Both the position numbers and the translations under genes were made by a program. Of a stretch of DNA of 64,000 nt, positions 58,001 through 64,000 are shown piece by piece. The notes under the pieces are model-generated. The model saw nothing but the letters and a program-made list of their open reading frames with translations, was not told where the DNA came from and made no database searches. Within the stretch, counting starts at the first letter, position 1; the number at the start of each line of letters is the position of its first letter. Origin of the DNA: Symsagittifera roscoffensis (lineage: Eukaryota > Xenacoelomorpha > Acoela > Convolutidae); the NCBI RefSeq assembly GCF_963678635.1, contig NC_087062.1, positions 8,232,193 through 8,296,192 on the forward strand, written 5' to 3'.

Positions 58001-59771
58001 TAGAATTTTTTAGTTTCAACTATGAAGTCCGAATGTTTCTAAGAATAATGTTACAGGTTTGTTAGAGTCTTGTGAAATCTCTGTTCTAAAAAAGTTGAGC
58101 AATCCTCTTGCTGGTAATTGATTGTCATTGGCTTGCTTATTTGGCGTTCGCTTGGCAGGAAGCCGGAAAATAATAGCCTTTTTAAGCTGAGCTCGAAATA
58201 TGATGACTGAAAAATAAAGAAATGGCCTGAAGCTGATTCGCGTTAATTTGGATTTCTAAAAAAAAAACAAATATCTCAAAACAAAATGCTCAGTGTCGGA
58301 AAAACGGGGCATGAAAGTTTATTTCAAACTTCCAGAAAACTATCCCAGTATTAAAAAAACTAAACGTTTATTCTCCCCATTTGACTCGTTTTTTGTACGT
58401 AGTGTGATGAAAAGATATAAAAGAAAGCCTAAAACGCATGCTTTTTCGATCGTCGTTGTATATTAGGAACATTCAAATTATTTTTTTACTCCAAAAAGGA
58501 ACAGTAAAGCTACTCCTCTCTTTCAGTGGCCGGAACAGTAAAAATCGAGAAAAAAAAACAAAAATTAGTGTTTTCTTTGTATTTTTAATTTAAACTGGTC
58601 GGAACATTCTGTGCTACTTAAACAAAGGCATCGCCTTCTCTTGTTTCAACACTTCTATACCTTGTTTGTTGTTTTGTCCTTCTCTTTCTCCTCGTCCAGC
58701 TGTGCCTTTTTCCTGCTATCATTTTTCGCCTGAAGAGCGGCTTCTGCTGCCTTATCCTCTTCCTCCTCTCTGAAAAGTAGCTGTGATAAAAAAATTTTTT
58801 AAAAAACAGTTGCCTTTCAACTGTAAAACAATTCAAAAGGTGACCGGCAAAAAAGACGACAGTCGTTAAGACGAAAACTGTTTGTGATGGGACTTTGAGG
58901 CGACGCTACACCCAATTCTCCTCATTGTATTTCTGATAACTTTAAACCGCTTAAAATCGAACTGCTCATTTACATGTAATAACGCTTATTTGTCGTCCTA
59001 ATGGCCTGTCGTTTTACTGATCAACAATTTTGGACAATGAAGTTTTCCAGATATCAATAGAAACGCTATTTCAGTCCGATTAAACATTTTTAATTAACCG
59101 TTTTTTAAATGTTTCCAATTTTGTCTATGCCAACTTTTTGTGGCTAGATTTTGATCTTTTTGTTACGATCACGTCACTGTAATTAACTGGAAAAAACTAT
59201 GGCGTAGGTTGGTTCTTAGGCCGAGTTCAGAACCAACAAGGGAAGCTTGTAAAGGGAGTCAAGTATGTTGTCATATTTTGAAGTCTTGATTCGGATTCCC
59301 AAAAAAAACTTCTAGAAAATGTCGCAAAAACTAGTTTGGGTTTTTAGCTATTCAGACAAACTTAGAGCGTAGACTACTCCGTAATAACTTCCTCGAGGAG
59401 TCAAAAATTTTATTCTGCACGTTAATGAATCTGTTATTATAACTAGTTCCTGAAGTTGTATGTGAGGCAGCTGTCGCTCCCTACTGTCCCCGGCTATCCA
59501 TGATCTTTTTTGTTTGTTTTTTTGTTTTTTTTTTGTGAAGTTTATATCGTTTTTATTGCGTGCAAATAACTGTTTTTTGCAGTTTTATATTATGTTTCTA
59601 AATTGTAGTGCTTAAATATTATATTGTAGTTTACATTTAGGTGATTTTTTACCTGCGTTTGAACTCTGACCCGTACTGTTCCTTCCACTGAAGCCTCATC
59701 ATGATCTCCTTCGTGCACGTCTCCTTCCACCTGTTCTGCGCCATGGCATCCCCTGCTTCCCTTCCACTCAT
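55023..59771 (-). CDS. SPMIP1/ATP6V1FNB-like sperm microtubule inner protein, four exons
   Basis: Minus-strand exons 59771-59653, 58769-58661, 55705-55553 and 55199-55023 join in frame to 558 nt (185 residues plus stop). Splice sites are GT-AG throughout (for example CGCAG|GTAAAA; TTTTGCAG|GGACC). Exon 1 gives a basic N-terminus with NRWKETCTKEIMMRLQW. Exon 2 is a charged helix (EEEEDKAAEAALQAKNDSRK). Exon 3 has MYPVTPAVTARLYDGFSKEG followed by KGRANYL. Exon 4 has PERKFPYPVTEAQEVGW and ends with FYRDTGVFYSDGQL. The YPVTP...LYxG...GKGRxxYL...PExKFxYPVT...xxGW pattern is what I know from SPMIP1 (ATP6V1FNB), a protein inside sperm axonemal doublet microtubules. The gene structure is secure; the family name is from memory. 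Confidence 0.85.
57173..57826 (+). mobile_element. Family X element in SPMIP1-like intron 2
   Basis: Left end TTGTTCCGACCATTTGAAAA, right end CTCATTCTGTGCTACTCGCA then ATATAACCGGC. It matches the ~620-bp copy in BBS7 intron 2 in both ends. The long plus ORF 57382-57846 lies wholly inside it and is not a gene. Confidence 0.6.
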
Positions 59772-60391
59772 AGTTCCTCTTGTTCACAATCTGTTCACTT
59801 CTCAAAGTTAATCAAAGTTTGCTATTTCGAAGTATCAACGAATTTCGAACCGCAAATTAAAATTGATACGATTTTTTTTAAAATGGTGCGCAGGATTAGG
59901 TAATAGCTTCAGATCAGATTTAAACTGAAGGCAGGATCTAAAGGTTTCGAAGACAAGACTGTGCGGCTGTCACGATTTGCGTTTCTTATTTAAACTTTTT
60001 AAGTTTGTAGTTATAGATTATTGAAGTGATGCGTTCTTGTAAAAAATAATCGATTGCTTTGATGGAAATATGGCTCACAGTCGTGCGATATCTGTTGTGA
60101 TTTGGCTGTTTATGAAAATCCAAGGGAATGTTTGCTGTTTTTTAAACACAGTATCAAATTGGTGTATTTAAACGACACACTGCTGTTAACCGAGCACGTT
60201 TCACAAATATACTGTTTACTGCTCAGCTGATCAATGCAAGCTCAAAATATATCAAATCGCGATTAAGAAAGACTTCAATTAAACACACCTGAGTTAATCT
60301 ATGGTTAAATGAATTAAAGCTAATTTTCTTGAATTGAGCGACCGTGGTTTTTATAATTGGGGATCTGCTTAGCAATTACCCCTTTTTGTGA
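59772..60391. other. Upstream flank of the SPMIP1-like gene
   Basis: AT-rich, presumably promoter side of the minus-strand gene. No TATA or other element can be assigned with confidence. Confidence 0.4.
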
Positions 60392-60714
60392 TTCAGGGGC
60401 GGATATGAAAAGTTTTTCGAAAAAATTGAATATCTTTGTACTATTTGTACTCTCAGTGTACTATTAGGACACTAACTTGACAAAATTTTTGCGATGCAGG
60501 CAATTTTAAAAATACAAGGACAAAAAGGCCGTTTTTGCACACCTTTTGGAAAAACTGACCTTCAAAATTAGAATAGGTTAGCTTTCAGAAATTTATGGTT
60601 AGTCGGCCCGAAATAAATGTCATAAAAAGACACCAAAGAGGGACCCTTTGTTGGGTGAGGGGGTCGAATCCCTAAGGGGAGTCGTTTGATCCCCACCTTT
60701 ATCCGCCACAACTG
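60392..60714. mobile_element. hAT-like MITE relative
   Basis: Starts CAGGGGCGGATATG and ends ATCCGCCACAACTG. The interior block GGGTCGAATCCCTAAGGGGA corresponds to the element at 9070-9490. Target duplication not convincing. Confidence 0.5.
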
Positions 60715-62335
60715 TGGTATCTACTGAAAACTTGCCACCCTACAAACTCAAGCAGTAAATTAGCACTAGAACGTTGTATCTAAAAGTCGAATTTCTGCTG
60801 CATTCCGATTGATCGATTATTCTACTAATTTAATCTACTAAAAAAAATCCCACTTTCTTGAAAAGGGAGTGATTTTCAAGTAGATTCGTAATTATTTTTA
60901 TAACCCAGCTGTCTTAAATGTTTTTCCAGATATCAGAAACTTTTTGTTCAAAATTTAGCAAGACCAGGCCGGCACAACAACCACAATCAGATAATTGTAG
61001 AAATTGATAAAAAACTAATTGGTCTGAATTTTTGAGGTCGCAACTTGTGAATCAGGCGTTTTTTTCCCAAACGATCAGTAAACACAAACAAACTTAAAGA
61101 GTTTTTGAGGAATATCGTATCGGATACTTTTCAATTTTGACTCCAATTGCTTTTAAAATTTACTAATTGTTTTCTTAAAAAACTTTCCTTCGGTGCAGCT
61201 TGTGACTGCAAAAACCATCCTTTGAATAGTTTTCAAAGCAAAAAATGAAGTACATAGTTTTTTCTCATTTTCGGGAGTTTTTGTGCAGAGTCGCTATGTG
61301 TGAAAGTGACAATAATTATCTTCAAACCCAAATACAATAACGTATAGCGCATATTTTAGTTTGGTAATTACCTTAAGGTACCTAAAAATGTCATGTGCTT
61401 CCAACTTTAGAATTTGCGCAATTTTTGAGGCACAGCGATCACCACATTTTCATGAAAAAACGGTTTAAGCTAGTAGAATAACAAAAAAGTGCAAAAACTG
61501 AAAGTTTTTTGCTTAATTTGATGTTCAGCCAATAAAAACTTTTATTTAATCAGTTTCAAAAATCATTATTTGGTTCGGCAATTTATTGATAAAATTTATG
61601 CTATCTAAACCGCTGCAGATATCTGTCACAAGATTTGAACCTAGTTACAAAACTTGATTGAAAACAATAAAACCAAGCTTCGATAGCTCAAGAAGTCTCG
61701 TTTTCTACTCAAATTTGTGTTTACGTTGTTTTTACTGCATTTTCACATCATTTCTAGCTTGAAAATTGATTTTTTTAAAGCAACTAAGAAAGTATTTTTG
61801 TTTTTTGATGTACTTTTTTGTTATGGTAAAACGCTTGCTTAATTCGTCGTGACTTTCATAACATGAAAACATTTTTGCCTCATAACTTCATACTTCACAA
61901 ATCTTAGGAATTAGTTTTATAAAACACTTTTTTTATCTCTTTAAGTGGTAAAAATTCTTTTGACCAGTATTTAATGGCACTCTTATGAGAAACTTTGATT
62001 AAAGTTCTGTTTTCTTTATGATAATATAGCCAAAAATCTGTCCCAGCTCAAAACTTCAAAATTAAGCGTTTTTTTACATCGAAGTCACCTCTGAAAAAAA
62101 ATAATTATCCGATTGTTTGTTGAAATTTCTAACATGCCGTTTCCGCTTCATTTGAAATTTATTTAACTTGAAACAACTGAGAAATACTGCGGAGCAAAAA
62201 ACTAATATTATTATTAAAAGTTAAATAGAATAACTATTTTAATTGTTTTTTTTAACTCTTATGGCATATTTTCACTTTAAAAAAACCTTTGTTTGAGTTT
62301 CTACAAATTTATAGTGAAATTTTACAATTTTGAAA
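60590..62335. repeat. Diverged ~1.84-kb tandem duplication, copy 1
   Basis: Landmarks CTGTGGTATCTACT (60712), AGAACGTTGT (about 60769), AGCAAGACCAGG (about 60956) and AATAACGTATAGCGC (about 61336) recur in order in copy 2. No coding capacity. Confidence 0.75.
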
Positions 62336-62399
62336 TCAAGCTTTCGGAATTTGAGAGGAATTCAGACTACTCCTGAGCGAATTGTAAAAAAATATGTCA

Positions 62400-64000
62400 A
62401 AAAACGGGTTTGTCACTTTTTGGTTAGTGTTGGTCGGCCAATTTAGATTATCAAAAAAAATACCGAAGGGGTACTCTTTAACGGGTGAGGGGTTCGATTG
62501 CCAAAGGGGAGTCTTCTGTCCCCCAAACCGTCCCAATTATAGCCGCCCCAACTGTGGAATCTACTAAAAAACCAACATCCTACAAACAAAAGCTGTCAAT
62601 TAGCACCAGAACGTTGTGTTTAAAAATCGAATTTTTGCTGGATTCCGATCGAATTTCCACAATTTAATCTACAAAAAAATCCCCCTTCTTGAAAAGGGTG
62701 TAATTGTTAAATAGATCCGTAATTATTCTTATAATTCATCTTTCTTAATTATTTTTCCAGATTTCAGAAACATTTTTAGTTCAAATTTAGCAAGACCAGG
62801 GAAGACACGGCAATCAAAATTAGATAATTTTAGAAATTGACAAAAAACTATTTGTTCTGAGCAATTATTGAAGACACAGCTTGTTACTTGGGCGTTTTTT
62901 TCGATTGATCAATTAAGACAAAAAAAATTGCAAGAAAATTTAGTAAAATTCCATATCTGAAATCTTTCATTTTTGACTTCAGTTACCATTTTTTTTGTTT
63001 TAAAAACTTTATTTTTGTGCTACACTTGACTGCGAAAGGCTATTCCTTGAGTCGTTCTCAAAAAGAAAAACGAAGTGTGAATTGTGATTGTGCTTGAATA
63101 TGGCAATATTTCTCTTAAAACCCAATTACAATAACGTATAGCGCAATTTCGTGATCAGCTTGCATTTTTTCCACCTTTATGAGGCAGAGCGATCAAGAGA
63201 TTTTCATTAGAAGAACAGTTTCAGCTAAAATAAAGTAACAAAAAAAAACAAAAAAAACTGATTTTTTTTGCCTGTTTTGATGTTAGGCCAATAAAAAAAT
63301 TTCTACAAACAGTTTCAAAAATCAGTATTTGGTTCGGCAGATTATTGATAAAGATCTATGCTATCTAAGCTGCTGCAGATAAACGTCACAAGAACTAGGT
63401 CTATACAAAACTCAATAAAAAAAGCAGTAAAACCAGGTCTCGGTAGCTCGGGGAGGTCTAGTTTTTTACTCAAATTTGATTCGGCAGTTTTTTTATTTCA
63501 TTTTTATATCGTTCAGTAAAAATGCTTGTTCCATCCGTCGCCAATATCATAAGCGGGGAAATCCTTGCCATCTTTCTTTATTCTTCAGACTTTTCAGGAA
63601 ATAGTTTTATAAAAAACTATTCATATTTCTTGAAGCCGTAATACAATTAGTTTTGCCGACTAATTCTGGCAATCTTTTGAGAAATCATGATTGAAATGCA
63701 GTTTTTTGTGACACCATAGCCAAAAAATTTCAAAAGACGAACGTATTCACATCGAAGACACTTTTGGAAATATGTAATTTTAAGATTGTCGGTTGAAGTT
63801 TTAATTCAAAATAACTAAATGCTTAATTAATTCAAAATAACTACTTCAGAGCAAAATGTCTAATAATAAAACTTAGAACTAATTACAATAATTTGTATAT
63901 GTTGTGTCTTTTATCTGTTTGGAAAATTTTTTACTGAAAAAAATCTTATTTTAATTACCTTTTGTATCACTATTTTCGTCAGATATTACAATTCTTACAT
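62400..64000. repeat. Diverged ~1.84-kb tandem duplication, copy 2, cut by window edge
   Basis: CTGTGGAATCTACT at 62552 lies 1840 bp from its partner, and the other landmarks follow in order until the window ends. The distance shrinks to the right, showing accumulated deletions. Confidence 0.75.

Overview
The window is AT-rich animal nuclear DNA. Three spliced genes are visible, with GT-AG introns (one GC-AG), surrounded by many kinds of transposable element. The mix of BEL/Pao and Ty3/Gypsy LTR elements, a Penelope-like element, non-LTR elements, hAT-like and Mutator-like MITEs, foldback elements and tRNA-derived short repeats points to an invertebrate metazoan. I cannot name the species. 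The genes encode the BBSome subunit BBS7 and a probable sperm-axoneme microtubule inner protein, so the animal has cilia and flagella. A run of exactly 200 Ns (53989-54188) is a scaffold gap.

Layout. 1-4132 (minus): BEL/Pao gag-pol, cut by the window edge and broken by one frameshift. 4217-4733: three tandem hairpin repeats whose stems covary. 5254-7481: a C-terminal exon-like ORF followed by a 966-bp near-identical duplication carrying a partial LTR and a tRNA-Lys-type primer-binding site. 8258-8780: a solo LTR of the same family with a 5-bp target duplication. 9070-9490: a hAT-like MITE. 9971-15639: a dead Ty3/Gypsy element with 216-bp LTRs. 17.5-20.0 kb: a decayed LINE with an internal tandem amplification of about 360 bp. 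20344-22403: a 5'-truncated Penelope-like element plus terminal repeats of a second copy, with hammerhead-ribozyme-like motifs. 22396-25378: minus-strand non-LTR material inserted into that second copy.

25783-35982 (plus): complete BBS7, eight coding exons, 719 codons, most of whose introns carry repeats. 39989-44350 (plus): a three-exon gene for an unrecognised 146-residue protein with one hydrophobic segment. 44.4-54 kb: no convincing gene; short repeats, MITEs, a degenerate tandem array and the gap. 55023-59771 (minus): a four-exon gene for a 185-residue SPMIP1/ATP6V1FNB-like protein. 60.4-64 kb: a diverged tandem duplication of about 1.84 kb.

There is no operon-like arrangement. The only functional theme is that BBS7 (ciliary trafficking) and the SPMIP1-like gene (axonemal doublet lumen) are both ciliary. 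The least conventional signals are the covarying hairpin triplet at 4.2-4.7 kb, the hammerhead-like motifs at 21.5-22.3 kb, and a two-module short element (hairpin plus pol III A/B boxes) seen at 36.5 and 44.7 kb.
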